A DNA stretch of 64,000 nt from Brevibacterium yomogidense (lineage in GTDB: Bacteria; Actinomycetota; Actinomycetes; Actinomycetales; Brevibacteriaceae). Location: the NCBI RefSeq assembly GCF_900163715.1, contig NZ_FWFF01000017.1, positions 186,001 to 250,000 of the forward strand. Direction: 5' to 3'. Below the pieces are notes generated by a model, which did no database searches, was not told the DNA's origin, and saw only the letters and a list, made by a program, of their open reading frames with translations. Below, in pieces: positions 47,834-57,200 of this stretch. Position 1 is the stretch's first letter. Each line of letters starts with the position of its first letter. The position numbers were made by a program, and so were the translations under genes.

Positions 47834-48955
47834 ATGAGCACTACGGCATCGGCTGTCGCGCAGACAGCGTCGCGCCCGGTCGGGCAGGAGATGTCGTTCC
47901 TCGACCGTTGGCTGGCAGTGTGGATTCTGGCGGCAATGGCAGTGGGTCTGCTGCTGGGACGGTTCGTGCCCGGTCTCGACACGGCGTTGGACGCAGTGAA
48001 GATCGGCGGAATCTCCGTACCGATCGCCGTTGGCCTGCTGGTCATGATGTATCCCGTGCTGGCGAAGGTGCGCTACGACGAGATGCACCGGGTGACGGGC
48101 AATCGGAAGCTGCTGGTCCTGTCGCTGTTCCTCAACTGGATCGTCGGCCCGGCCTTCATGTTCACGCTGGCCTGGGTGTTCCTGCCCGATCTGCCGGAGT
48201 TCCGCACCGGACTGATCATCGTCGGCCTGGCCCGCTGCATCGCGATGGTGTTCATCTGGAACGACCTGGCCTGCGGTGACCGTGAGGCCGCTGCGGTGCT
48301 GGTGGCCATCAATTCCGTCTTCCAGGTCGTGGCCTTCGGTGCGCTCGGTTGGTTCTATCTCCAGGTGCTGCCGTCCTGGCTGGGACTGGAGACGACCTCG
48401 GCGCAGTTCTCCGTGTGGGCGATCGTGGCATCGGTGCTCGTCTTCCTCGGCATCCCCCTCCTGGCGGGCTTCCTCACGCGAACGCTGGGGGAGAAGGCCA
48501 AGGGCCGCCAGTGGTACGAAGAGTCGTTCCTGCCGACGATCGGCCCGTGGGCGATGTACGGACTGCTGTTCACGATCGTTCTGCTGTTCGCCATGCAGGG
48601 GGAGGCGATCACCTCGCAGCCCTGGGACGTGGCCCGCATGGCGGTGCCGCTGCTGCTGTACTTCGTGCTCATGTTCGCAATCAGCCTGTTCGCCTCGAAA
48701 GCTGTGGGGCTGAACTACGCGAAGTCGACCAGCGTGGCCTTCACCGCCTCGGGCAACAACTTCGAACTGGCCATCGCGGTGTCGATCGGGACCTTCGGAA
48801 TCACCTCGGGCCAGGCGCTGGCGGGAGTCGTCGGCCCGTTGATCGAAGTCCCCGTGCTCGTCGGCCTCGTCTATGTCGCCCTCTGGCTCGGGCCCAGGCT
48901 CTTCCGCGATGACCCGACTGTCCCGACCCGTTCAGGCGCGGGGGTGCGATCATGA
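47834..48955 (+). CDS. acr3: Arsenite efflux transporter Acr3
   Basis: 373-residue, ten-helix transporter of the ACR3 branch of the BASS superfamily, which expels As(III) using the proton-motive force. SFLDRWLAVWILAAMAVGLL, VLSLFLNWIVGPAFMFTLAW, GLARCIAMVFIWNDLACGD (the conserved Cys region) and ASGNNFELAIAVSIGTFGI are diagnostic. The ATG at 47834 follows GTGGAG. It overlaps arsC by four bases. Confidence 0.96.
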   Translation: MSTTASAVAQTASRPVGQEMSFLDRWLAVWILAAMAVGLLLGRFVPGLDTALDAVKIGGISVPIAVGLLVMMYPVLAKVRYDEMHRVTGNRKLLVLSLFLNWIVGPAFMFTLAWVFLPDLPEFRTGLIIVGLARCIAMVFIWNDLACGDREAAAVLVAINSVFQVVAFGALGWFYLQVLPSWLGLETTSAQFSVWAIVASVLVFLGIPLLAGFLTRTLGEKAKGRQWYEESFLPTIGPWAMYGLLFTIVLLFAMQGEAITSQPWDVARMAVPLLLYFVLMFAISLFASKAVGLNYAKSTSVAFTASGNNFELAIAVSIGTFGITSGQALAGVVGPLIEVPVLVGLVYVALWLGPRLFRDDPTVPTRSGAGVRS

Positions 48956-49371
48956 CCGGCAGGCCGAGTGTGCTGTTCGTCTGCGTCAAGAACGGCGGCA
49001 AGTCCCAGATGGCCGCTGCCCTGCTGCGCCACCGCGCCGGGGGTGCGATCGAGGTCCACTCGGCAGGCACCGCGCCGGGCGGCTCTCTCAACAGTCTCTC
49101 CGCGGAAGCGGTCGCAGAGTCAGGTGCCGACATGGCGGGTGAGCAGCCCAAACCGATCGACCCGGAGCTCTTGCGTCGCGTTGACCGGGTCATCGTGATC
49201 GGGCAGGACGCACGCGTTGAACCGGTCGCGGGAATGACGGCCGCGGTCGAGACCTGGACGACTGATGAGCCATCCCAGCGCGGTGTCGAAGGACTCGAAC
49301 GGATGCGCTTGGTCCGTGACGACATCGACGCCCGCGTCCGTGCCCTGCAGGCGGAGCTCCGCACCAGTTGA
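48952..49371 (+). CDS. arsC: Arsenate reductase, mycothiol-dependent type
   Basis: 139-residue low-molecular-weight phosphatase-like arsenate reductase. The P-loop VCVKNGGKSQMAAALL has Lys-Ser in place of Arg-Ser, exactly as in Corynebacterium glutamicum ArsC1/2, which form an arsenate-mycothiol adduct resolved by mycoredoxin. No second catalytic Cys pair is seen, which fits the mycothiol mechanism. ATGA overlap with acr3. Confidence 0.92.
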   Translation: MTGRPSVLFVCVKNGGKSQMAAALLRHRAGGAIEVHSAGTAPGGSLNSLSAEAVAESGADMAGEQPKPIDPELLRRVDRVIVIGQDARVEPVAGMTAAVETWTTDEPSQRGVEGLERMRLVRDDIDARVRALQAELRTS

Positions 49372-49396
49372 ACCTACCCCTGATTGGAAGACCCCC

Positions 49397-49816
49397 ATGA
49401 CTTCTGCACCCAAGCCCAGCGTCCTCTTCGTCTGTGTCCACAATGCGGGGCGTTCGCAGATGGCAGCCGGCTACCTGCGCCACCTGTCCGAAGGACGGAT
49501 CGAGGTTCGCTCCGCGGGATCCGAACCGGCCGACCAGATCAATCCGGTGGCGGTCGAGGCGATGGCCGAGGAGGGCATCGACATCACGGCGAGCTCGCCG
49601 AAGGTCCTCACCACCGAGGCGGTGCAGGATTCCGACGTCGTCATCACGATGGGCTGCGGGGACGCCTGCCCGATCTTCCCCGGTAAGCGCTACGAGGACT
49701 GGGAACTGGCCGATCCTGCAGGCAAGGGGCTCGACGACGTCCGGCGGGTCCGCGACGACATCAAGGCCCGTATCCAACAGCTTGTCGGCGAGTTGGAGCC
49801 GACAGCGACCAGCTGA
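49397..49816 (+). CDS. arsC: Arsenate reductase, thioredoxin-type-like ArsC
   Basis: 139 residues with P-loop FVCVHNAGRSQMAAGYLRHL (canonical CX5RS) and a second Cys cluster, ITMGCGDACPIFPGKRYEDW, as in thioredoxin-coupled ArsC. It therefore uses a different reductant from its neighbour. ATG at 49397, 25 bases after the first arsC. Confidence 0.93.
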   Translation: MTSAPKPSVLFVCVHNAGRSQMAAGYLRHLSEGRIEVRSAGSEPADQINPVAVEAMAEEGIDITASSPKVLTTEAVQDSDVVITMGCGDACPIFPGKRYEDWELADPAGKGLDDVRRVRDDIKARIQQLVGELEPTATS

Positions 49817-49892
49817 CCGGCTCACCCATCCGACGAGCCGCTGATTCCTCCACCACCGACTTCACCACACGACTGACTCCAGGAGACAAAAC

Positions 49893-51242
49893 ATGCAGGA
49901 CAGCGCCGCCGACACCCACGATCTGCCCGTCGTCATCATCGGTGCCGGCCCCGTCGGGCTCGCCGCGGCCGCCCACGTCCGTGAACGCGGGCTCACCCCG
50001 ATGGTGCTCGAAGCCGGAGAATCCGCGGCGGCTGCGATCCGCACGTGGGGACACACGCGGCTGTTCTCGCCGTGGCGCTACAACATCGACGAGGCCGCCA
50101 GGCGCCTGCTGGAGGCGGGCGGCTGGCAGGAACCAGACCTGAACGTCCTGCCCACCGGCCACGAACTGGTCGATGGCTACCTGGTCCCGCTGGCAGCGGC
50201 ACTGCACGACGTCATCCGCACCGACTCGCGCGTCGTTGCAGTCTCCCGGGACGGCATCGACAAGACTCGCAGCGCGAACCGCGATGCCACCCCGTTCCTC
50301 GTGCGCATCGCCCGTCCCGATGGCTCGCACGAGGACGTGCACGCTCGCAGCGTGATCGATGCGTCCGGCACCTGGTCACAGCCGAACCCACTGGGACGGT
50401 CGGGCCTGCCAGCCCTCGGAGAGGACCGCGCCGCGGCGCAGGGACTCATCACTCAGCCCCTGCCCGCGATCAACGGCACCGAGCGCGAACGGTTCGCGGG
50501 CCGTCACGTTCTGGTGGTCGGCGCCGGGCATTCGGCGGCGAACACACTGCTCGACCTGGCTGAGCTTGCTGAAGACGATCCCGAGACACGGATCAGCTGG
50601 GCAGTGCGCTCTGCTGACGTCTCCAGCACGTACGGCGGCGAGGCCGACGACGAGCTCGCAGCACGCGGTGCGATCGGGTCCCGCCTCCGAACGCTCGTCG
50701 AATCCGGCGCTGTCGACGTCCACACCTCCTTCGTGATCTCAGGTTTCGAAGCCACCGGTGACCGGCTCCGTGTCCTGGCGACAGGAGCCGCCGGACTCGA
50801 AGACCTGACCGTGGACGTGCTCGTGCCCGCCACCGGCTTCCGCCCTGACCTGTCGATCCTGAGCGAGCTTCGCCTCGAGATGGATCCTGCAGTCGAGGCC
50901 CCGCGACAGCTCGGACCGCTCATCGATCCGGAGTTCCATTCCTGCGGCAGCGTCGAACCCCACGGCGAGCAGGTCCTGTCCCACCCCGAACCGGGCTTCT
51001 ACATCGTGGGGATGAAGAGCTACGGCAGGGCGCCGACCTTCCTCCTGGCCACCGGGTACGAGCAGGTCCGCTCCATCGCAGCGGCACTGGCAGGCGACCG
51101 CGCGGCTGCAGACGCTGTGCACCTGGACCTTCCGGAGACCGGCGTGTGCAGCGCCGACCTCGGAGCTTCCTGTGACGCGTCTGACGTGCCCCAGCTGGTG
51201 ACGGTCGGCGGACCTGGGCCGTCATCGTCCATGTGCTGCTGA
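49893..51242 (+). CDS. FAD-dependent flavoprotein of the arsenic operon (ArsO-like)
   Basis: 449 residues. An N-terminal FAD Rossmann motif (VVIIGAGPVGLAAAAHVRER) and a second, NADPH-type motif (HVLVVGAGHSAANTLLDLAE) make it a flavin monooxygenase or reductase. Flavoproteins of this form lie in arsenic operons (ArsO), but their reaction is poorly defined. The C-terminus is unusual: CSADLGASCDAS and a final SSSMCC give four cysteines, including a terminal pair that could bind As(III). AGGAGAC precedes the ATG. Confidence 0.85.
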   Translation: MQDSAADTHDLPVVIIGAGPVGLAAAAHVRERGLTPMVLEAGESAAAAIRTWGHTRLFSPWRYNIDEAARRLLEAGGWQEPDLNVLPTGHELVDGYLVPLAAALHDVIRTDSRVVAVSRDGIDKTRSANRDATPFLVRIARPDGSHEDVHARSVIDASGTWSQPNPLGRSGLPALGEDRAAAQGLITQPLPAINGTERERFAGRHVLVVGAGHSAANTLLDLAELAEDDPETRISWAVRSADVSSTYGGEADDELAARGAIGSRLRTLVESGAVDVHTSFVISGFEATGDRLRVLATGAAGLEDLTVDVLVPATGFRPDLSILSELRLEMDPAVEAPRQLGPLIDPEFHSCGSVEPHGEQVLSHPEPGFYIVGMKSYGRAPTFLLATGYEQVRSIAAALAGDRAAADAVHLDLPETGVCSADLGASCDASDVPQLVTVGGPGPSSSMCC

Positions 51243-51355
51243 GCATTCGGCCCTCCATCCTTCGGCCTTCCGCCCGCGCGCGATCGGCACAGACATTCGG
51301 CACAGAGATACTGGAGCGATGAGACCACCTTCAGGCCCGGCGCGCGATCACTGTC

Positions 51356-52519
51356 ATGACTGATCGTCCTCGCGGTGGGCTCCCCGCGCTGTGCGCCGCA
51401 CAGGTCGTCAGCTGGGGGCTGCTCTACTACTCCCTACCGGTCGCGGTCGCTCCGATCTCGGAGGAGACCGGTTGGAGCCACACCGTCATCACCGCGGCGC
51501 TGTCCGCAGGACTGATCGTGTCCGCGCTGGCAGGGATCCGGGTGGGTCGGCTCCTGGACAGCCAGAGCCCGCGCGCCGTCATGACGACCGGCTCCCTCGT
51601 GGGGGTCGGCGCGATGCTGCTGGTCGCGTGGTCACCGAATCTGGTGATGTTCTTCGTCGCGTGGGTCGTGGCCGGCTTCGCCCAGTCCGCGGTGCTCTAT
51701 CCGCCGGCCTTCGCGGTCATCACCCGCTGGTACGGGCCGCGCAGGGTCGGCCCGCTGACGACGGTGACGCTGGTCGGAGGACTGGCTTCGACGGTGTTCG
51801 CGCCACTGGTCGCCTATCTGGTCGACCAGTTCGGCTGGCGGACGAGCTACCTCGTGATCGCCGGCATCCTGGCTGTCACCACGGTGCCCCTGCACGCGCT
51901 CTTCCTCAACAGCCGGTGGACCGATACCCCCACATCGCGCTCGGAGGAGAATCCGACTGCGACCATCCGCACGGTGACCAGGTCGCGGCAGTTCATCACC
52001 CTGCAGATCACGATGGCGATCGCGACCTTCACCCTCTTCGCCGTCACCATCAACATCATCCCGATGTTCCTGGAGCGCGGCATGTCGTACAGCACCGCCG
52101 CCCTGGCGCTGGGACTGATCGGTGCCGGCCAGGTCGTCGGACGCGTGGGATACCCGCAGTTCGCGCGGGTGACCAGTGCAAGGGCGCGAACGGTCGTGAT
52201 CTTCGCCGCGGGTGCGGCCGGGCTCTGGGCGCTGGCACTGCTGCCCGGACCCGCCTGGCTGCTGATCGCCGTCGCCGTGATGGCCGGTGCAGTGCGCGGA
52301 TGTCACACTCTGCTCCAGGCGACAGCGGTGTCGGATCGGTGGGGTACCCAGGACTTCGGAACGATCAACGGCGTCTTCACTGCACCGATGACGTTCGTCG
52401 GAGCCTTCGCCCCCGTGGCGGGACCCGCAGTCGCCGGTGCGCTGGATGGCTACCCGATGATGGCCGCCGTCATGGCCGTTCTGCTCACCGGGGCAGCCGT
52501 CGCCACCTCCCGCACCTGA
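51356..52519 (+). CDS. MFS transporter, probable arsenic-operon exporter
   Basis: 387 residues with about 12 helices. VSWGLLYYSLPVAVAPISEE, GIRVGRLLDSQSPRAVMTTG and FAVITRWYGPRRVGPLTTVT are major-facilitator features. MFS genes (ArsJ, ArsK and others) often close arsenic operons, so export of an arsenical is plausible, but this protein could also be unrelated. It is spaced 113 bases from the flavoprotein and may have its own promoter. Confidence 0.85.
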   Translation: MTDRPRGGLPALCAAQVVSWGLLYYSLPVAVAPISEETGWSHTVITAALSAGLIVSALAGIRVGRLLDSQSPRAVMTTGSLVGVGAMLLVAWSPNLVMFFVAWVVAGFAQSAVLYPPAFAVITRWYGPRRVGPLTTVTLVGGLASTVFAPLVAYLVDQFGWRTSYLVIAGILAVTTVPLHALFLNSRWTDTPTSRSEENPTATIRTVTRSRQFITLQITMAIATFTLFAVTINIIPMFLERGMSYSTAALALGLIGAGQVVGRVGYPQFARVTSARARTVVIFAAGAAGLWALALLPGPAWLLIAVAVMAGAVRGCHTLLQATAVSDRWGTQDFGTINGVFTAPMTFVGAFAPVAGPAVAGALDGYPMMAAVMAVLLTGAAVATSRT

Positions 52520-52533
52520 TCTGTGACCCGTTT

Positions 52534-52590
52534 GCGTCTGTCACCGGAGCATGCGTCCGTCACCGGATCATGCTTCCGTCACCGGACGGG
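52534..52590. repeat. 19-base tandem repeat, three units
   Basis: GCGTCTGTCACCGGAGCAT, GCGTCCGTCACCGGATCAT and GCTTCCGTCACCGGACGGG start at 52534, 52553 and 52572. The last unit overlaps the stop codon of the leftward AbgT gene (52579). Each unit has the core GTCACCGGA. Role unknown. Confidence 0.8.
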
Positions 52591-54216
52591 GGCTCCGGGG
52601 CCCAGTGGGATGCCGATCGCGTACCAGAGCAGGAAGAACGCGGTCCACCCTATGAGCACGGCGATGCAGACCGGCAGTGTCATCGACACGAGCGTGCCGA
52701 TGCCGGCGTCTCTGCGATACCGCTGGAGGTAGGTCAGCATGAGAGCGAAGTACACGTTGAGCGGCGTGATGAGGTGCGAGCCCGAGTCGCCGATGCGGAA
52801 GAGCACCTGGCTCACCTCTGGGTTCACATTCAGCAGCATCATCGCCGGCACTATGACCGGCGCCATGAGCGTCCACTGCGCTGAACCGCTGGTGATGAAC
52901 AGGTTCAGCAGGAACGTCATGAGGATGACGCCGATGAAGAGCAGCGGCGTGGCGACTCCCAGCGCTTCGACGAGGTCCGCTCCGGTGACGGCCAGGACGG
53001 CACCGATGTTGGACCATTCGAACCAGGCGATGAACTGGGCGGCGACGAAGAACAGGACCAGGACGGGGGCGACGTCCTTCATCCCGTTCACCATGAACTC
53101 CGGCAGCTTCGCCCACGTGACGGTGCCGACGGTCGCCCCGTATGCCACGCCGAGCACGACGAACATGATCGCGATGAGTATGGAGACGTGCATGAGTGCG
53201 GGGCCCGTGAGGATCCCGCCGTCCTCGCCGCGCAGGGGCGAGCCCGGGATGGCGACCGCCCCGGCCACCAGCGACAGGAAGGCGAGCAGCGCGATGAGCG
53301 CATTGCGGACTCCGCGCTTCTCTGCGGAGCTCAGGTCCATGGATTCCTCGTCCGCTCGTTCGGCGGAGTCTGCAGCGTCGTCCGTGCGCTCTGCCGAACC
53401 GGCGGCAGCCGTGCGGCCGGCGGTTCCGACCGAGGACTTCCTGCGGTTCCCCGGTGCCCGAGGCCCGTCCAGCTCCAGCCCCTCGACCCGCGGCGCCACC
53501 CACTTCTCCATGACCCACGTGATGAGCGCGGCCAGGAAGATCGACGACGGCACCGTGAAGTAGATGTTCGACAGCGGCGAGACCACGTACTCGGGATCCA
53601 CCAGCTGGGCGGCGCTCGTGCTGATGCCGGCGTAGAGGGGTTCTGCCGCAGTGATGACGAGGGACGCATTGAAGCCCGCGTCGACGCTCGCGAAGGCCAG
53701 GACGATGCCGAGCAGCGGGCTGCGGCCGATGGCGAGGAAGGCCATCGCGGCCAGCGGCGGGAGGACGATGATGACGGCGTCGGAGGCGACGGAGCCGGCG
53801 ATCCCGGTGAGGGCGACGGCGAAGGTGAGCCACCGGCCGGAGACCGAGGAGACGACCCTGCGCACCGCCGCGGAGATCAGCCCGCTGCCTTCGGCCACGG
53901 CGACGCCCATCATGACCACGAGTACGATGCCCAGCGGTGGGAACGCGGTGAAGTTGGTGATCGCCTCGGACACGATCTGCCGGATGCCCTCCACCGACAG
54001 CAGATTGACGACCTCGATCGTCCCCTCGCTGGTGGGCGAGCGAACGCTGACCCCGAGTGCCGACAGCACGAGACTCAGCACCAGGACGACCAGGCCGAGG
54101 ATCAGGAACAGCCAGAACGGGTGCGGGATGCGATTGCCCGCCCGCTCGATGACGTCGAGCATCCGGGCGGTGAAGCCGCGCTTTCGTGCGACTGGTGGGC
54201 ATGGTGTCCATGCCAC
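52579..54216 (-). CDS. AbgT-family transporter
   Basis: 545 residues, about 13 helices. RIPHPFWLFLILGLVVLVLS, NFTAFPPLGIVLVVMMGVAV, GIAGSVASDAVIIVLPPLAA and FRIGDSGSHLITPLNVYFAL match AbgT/MtrF proteins. These import p-aminobenzoyl-glutamate or pump out sulfonamides. A charged, Ala-rich cytoplasmic loop of about 70 residues (RRKSSVGTAGRTAAAGSAER) interrupts the middle. A second long frame across it (52568-54229) is Arg/Pro-rich and not real. Confidence 0.92.
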   Translation of the reverse strand: MAWTPCPPVARKRGFTARMLDVIERAGNRIPHPFWLFLILGLVVLVLSLVLSALGVSVRSPTSEGTIEVVNLLSVEGIRQIVSEAITNFTAFPPLGIVLVVMMGVAVAEGSGLISAAVRRVVSSVSGRWLTFAVALTGIAGSVASDAVIIVLPPLAAMAFLAIGRSPLLGIVLAFASVDAGFNASLVITAAEPLYAGISTSAAQLVDPEYVVSPLSNIYFTVPSSIFLAALITWVMEKWVAPRVEGLELDGPRAPGNRRKSSVGTAGRTAAAGSAERTDDAADSAERADEESMDLSSAEKRGVRNALIALLAFLSLVAGAVAIPGSPLRGEDGGILTGPALMHVSILIAIMFVVLGVAYGATVGTVTWAKLPEFMVNGMKDVAPVLVLFFVAAQFIAWFEWSNIGAVLAVTGADLVEALGVATPLLFIGVILMTFLLNLFITSGSAQWTLMAPVIVPAMMLLNVNPEVSQVLFRIGDSGSHLITPLNVYFALMLTYLQRYRRDAGIGTLVSMTLPVCIAVLIGWTAFFLLWYAIGIPLGPGAPVR

Positions 54217-54286
54217 TCCTCCGTGCCACTCTGCAACGGGTGTCTGAAGACCAAGCTACCTTGTGCGAGGGGGAGAGGTGTGGCGA

Positions 54287-54796
54287 CTACGGCTTCCCGT
54301 TCTCCTCCAGCTCCGACTGCATCGTGCTGAGCGTGCGCCTGATGTTCCCCCGCTGGAAGTCCGCGAAGGTCGTCCCGCCGGTGGCGACACGATCGAAGAG
54401 GGCTGCCACCCAGTTCGGCCACGCGACGCGACCATCGATCCACGTCTCTGTGACACGGGTGCCGCCGGGGATCTCGTCGAAGTCGTAGATCCAGGTCGCG
54501 ATGCTGCTGCCCACCTGCGGCCTCCGCGCGCCGATCCTGCGCACGTGAAAGGCGAAGCGGCACCCGGGGACAGACGATGTGACGACGGATTCCGTCACCC
54601 ACCGGGCACGACCGCGGAGGTTGGTGCCCTCGAAGGTCTCGCCAGCCCGCATCGGGCGGTGCTCCTCTGGAACGGTCGCGCCGGTGTTCTCCGGACTCCA
54701 CCGCGGCATCTGCGCCGGATCGGCGACCTGCCTCCAGATCGATTCGCCGTCGAGAGCGATGTCCACGTGGTCGCTCACCTGCATCGTTCGTCCCAT
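54287..54796 (-). CDS. SRPBCC-superfamily protein (START-like lipid-binding fold)
   Basis: 169 residues. The N-terminal VSDHVDIALDGESIWRQVAD and PAQMPRWSPENTG are the beginning of the polyketide-cyclase/SRPBCC fold, and RWVTESVVTSSVPGCRFAFH with GTRVTETWIDGRVAWPNWVA continues it. Such proteins bind hydrophobic ligands; no ligand is implied here. The ATG at 54796 follows AGAGGAGC. Confidence 0.83.
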   Translation of the reverse strand: MGRTMQVSDHVDIALDGESIWRQVADPAQMPRWSPENTGATVPEEHRPMRAGETFEGTNLRGRARWVTESVVTSSVPGCRFAFHVRRIGARRPQVGSSIATWIYDFDEIPGGTRVTETWIDGRVAWPNWVAALFDRVATGGTTFADFQRGNIRRTLSTMQSELEENGKP

Positions 54797-55017
54797 TCAT
54801 GCTCCTCTGCTCAAGGCCGGGCTCGTTCGGGAACTTCGTCCGACAGCGCTGACGGTCCGTCTCAACCGTAGTCGTGTCGCTGTGATCGGGATGGCTCGCA
54901 GCTCTCGCCGCAGTGTCATCGTGTTCGTCGGTATCTGATGGCGTCCGCGTTTCCGGCCACCCGATTAGACTCTCGTTCATGTGAGGCAACGGGGCCTCGC
55001 GCAGAGGAGGCCCAGAC

Positions 55018-56157
55018 ATGCAGTCAACACTCCACGGCACGAGCACGGACCAGTTCGACGGGCTCCGCTCCGCGTTCGAGGCGAACCTCGAGACAGGGGA
55101 GGACCTCGGCGGTTCTCTTGTGGTCAATCTGGACGGCGAGAACGTCGTCGATCTGTGGGGCGGGTATCGGGACGAGGACCAGACGACTCCGTGGACGAGC
55201 GACACCATCGTCAATGTGTGGTCGACGACGAAGACCGTCACCTATCTCGCCGCACTCATGCTCGCCGATTCGGGGGACATCGATCTCCACGCGCCAGTCG
55301 CCACCTACTGGCCGGAGTTCGCCACCAACGGGAAGGCTGACATCGAGGTGCGCCACCTGCTGGCTCACACATCAGGAGTCTCCGGCTGGGACGCACCCGT
55401 CACCCTGGAGGACATGTACGACTGGGAGAAGTCGACAGCGGCGCTGGCTGCGCAGGCACCGTGGTGGAAGCCCGGCAGTGCCGGTGGGTACCACGCCCAG
55501 AACCAGGGGCACCTCATCGGCGAGGTCGTACGGCGAGCGACTGGCCTGCGGCTCAAGCAGTTCGTCGATGAGGAGATCGCCGGACAGCTGGGCGCGGACT
55601 TCCAGATCGGGGCCCGCGAGGAGGACTGGGGCCGGATATCCGACGTGATTCCCCCGCCTCGGCTGACGATGGACGAATCGATGCCTGCCGACCACCCGAT
55701 GATCAGAACGTTCACGCAGCCGGTGGCAGATGCTTCCGCCGCGAACACCGCCGCGTGGCGGCGAGCCGACATGGGCGCAGTCAACGGCCACGGCAATGCC
55801 CGCTCGGTCGCCCGCATGCTCTCAGCGATCTCTCTGGGTGGCGAGGTCGACGGTGTGCGTCTGCTGTCTCCGGACACGATTGAGCAGGTCTTCGACGTGC
55901 AGGCCACCGGCCCGGACCTCGTCCTCGGGGTTCCGATCCGTCGTGGAATGGGCTTCGCGCTGGCCGATGCCGAGGCGATGCCCTCCTTGCCGGAAGGCCG
56001 CATCTGCTACTGGGGCGGCTGGGGCGGGTCGGTCATCATCATGGACCTCGACCGTCGGATGACCATCTCCTACATGATGAACAAGATGGGGCCGGGGGTC
56101 GTCGGATCGGCACGGAGCGAGCAGTACCTGCGCGAGATCTACCAGGTGATGCCCTGA
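55018..56157 (+). CDS. Serine hydrolase, class C beta-lactamase/esterase fold (EstB-like)
   Basis: 379 residues without a signal peptide. The nucleophile Ser69 is in VWSTTKTVTYLAALM (SxxK with Lys72), the Tyr is in GSAGGYHAQNQGHLIGEVV, and the C-terminal part (CYWGGWGGSVIIMDLDRRMT) matches the KTG/HxG-like end of the fold. Cytoplasmic esterases such as EstB share this layout. GAGGAGG lies seven bases before the ATG. Substrate unknown. Confidence 0.88.
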   Translation: MQSTLHGTSTDQFDGLRSAFEANLETGEDLGGSLVVNLDGENVVDLWGGYRDEDQTTPWTSDTIVNVWSTTKTVTYLAALMLADSGDIDLHAPVATYWPEFATNGKADIEVRHLLAHTSGVSGWDAPVTLEDMYDWEKSTAALAAQAPWWKPGSAGGYHAQNQGHLIGEVVRRATGLRLKQFVDEEIAGQLGADFQIGAREEDWGRISDVIPPPRLTMDESMPADHPMIRTFTQPVADASAANTAAWRRADMGAVNGHGNARSVARMLSAISLGGEVDGVRLLSPDTIEQVFDVQATGPDLVLGVPIRRGMGFALADAEAMPSLPEGRICYWGGWGGSVIIMDLDRRMTISYMMNKMGPGVVGSARSEQYLREIYQVMP

Positions 56158-56170
56158 TCGGTCGTGATCG

Positions 56171-56494
56171 TCAGATCAGCTGAAGAACAAGCCCGAGTGC
56201 GGCGATCGCTGCCCCGGTGAGACGCAGAACAATCGCGAATCGGACCTGCTCAGAATCGAGCAGCTCTGCGACACCGCACAGGAACATGAGCCCAGTGAAC
56301 GTCAGGGCAAGCCCGGGCGATACCTCAGCGTCCGACAGCGCAGTGATGACAAGACTGACCACCAGCAGCAGGCCGAAGCCGACGACGCTGAACTGCGCCG
56401 CTCTGCTCCGGCGAGGAGGGCCGAACAGCCCACTCCTCACCGGCCGTCGCGGCGCTGCGTCGGACGATGGCTGATCGGTTGACGGCGTGTCCAT
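56171..56494 (-). CDS. Small membrane protein
   Basis: 107 residues. A Ser/Pro/Arg-rich start (MDTPSTDQPSSDAAPRRPVR) precedes three hydrophobic helices: FSVVGFGLLLVVSLVITALS, LALTFTGLMFLCGVAELL and LRLTGAAIAALGLVLQLI. No motif was recognised. ATG at 56494. It lies just downstream of osmC on the same strand. Confidence 0.65.
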   Translation of the reverse strand: MDTPSTDQPSSDAAPRRPVRSGLFGPPRRSRAAQFSVVGFGLLLVVSLVITALSDAEVSPGLALTFTGLMFLCGVAELLDSEQVRFAIVLRLTGAAIAALGLVLQLI

Positions 56495-56520
56495 GCGGCC
56501 ATGGTGACAGAGGAGACTGA

Positions 56521-57078
56521 TCAGGCGCGGGTGACGGTGGTCGTGACCGGAGTCGGATTCTGGAAGATGTCGAGCACCGGGCAATGGGCATCGACGGCCT
56601 CGCGCAGCTCGTCGTAGCGCTCGTCGGTTTCCGTTCCCGAGAGCTCGATGTCGAGCCGCACCTCGGAGAAGCCGGCGCGCACGGACTCGTCGGCGCCGAA
56701 CAGTCGCGCTGCATCCAGATCGGCCTCGGCCCTGATGACGATCTCGTCGAAGGGAATGCCGAGCTGCTGCGCGTAGAGGCGGTAGACGACGACCTGGCAT
56801 CCGGCCAGCGCGCCGAGCGCGTACTCGACCGGGCTCGTCCCGGTGTCATCGCCGGCAAGCGCCGCGGGCTCGTCGACGATGAAGGAGTGCTTGCCGGCGC
56901 GCACGGTCGTGGCCACTGAACCAGCGCCGGCGCCGTCGACTGTGTAGGTCAGATGGGCGTTCGAACGATCGGCTTCGATGCGCTCGGCCCACGCGCTTCC
57001 TGCTTCCGTAAGGCGGGCGGCGCGCTCGTCGCCGGTGATCGTAGGGACGGTGGACTGGATGTTCGCGGTGGCAGTCAT
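56521..57078 (-). CDS. OsmC-family peroxiredoxin-like protein
   Basis: 185 residues starting MTATANIQSTVPTITGDERA. The two OsmC active cysteines lie in YALGALAGCQVVVYRLYAQQ and in VDAHCPVLDIFQNPTPVTTT. OsmC proteins reduce organic hydroperoxides. The N-terminal 45 residues are an extra extension. It is divergent from the GntR regulator at 57252 and may share an operator at 57201. Confidence 0.88.
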   Translation of the reverse strand: MTATANIQSTVPTITGDERAARLTEAGSAWAERIEADRSNAHLTYTVDGAGAGSVATTVRAGKHSFIVDEPAALAGDDTGTSPVEYALGALAGCQVVVYRLYAQQLGIPFDEIVIRAEADLDAARLFGADESVRAGFSEVRLDIELSGTETDERYDELREAVDAHCPVLDIFQNPTPVTTTVTRA

Positions 57079-57200
57079 GACGTCGACGGTAGGAGCGCCG
57101 GCTGAGGGCACCAGAGCTCGACGTCATCTTCCGTTATCGAACGTCACAACGTGTCATCGGCGCTGCGGGCCGAGTCCGGCGACTGTTGCACTCAAATGAC

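Noticed and set aside
52568..54229. 553-codon frame in a second phase of the AbgT gene
   Set aside because: Arg/Gly/His-rich and lacks hydrophobic helices, while the frame at 52579-54216 has clear AbgT motifs.
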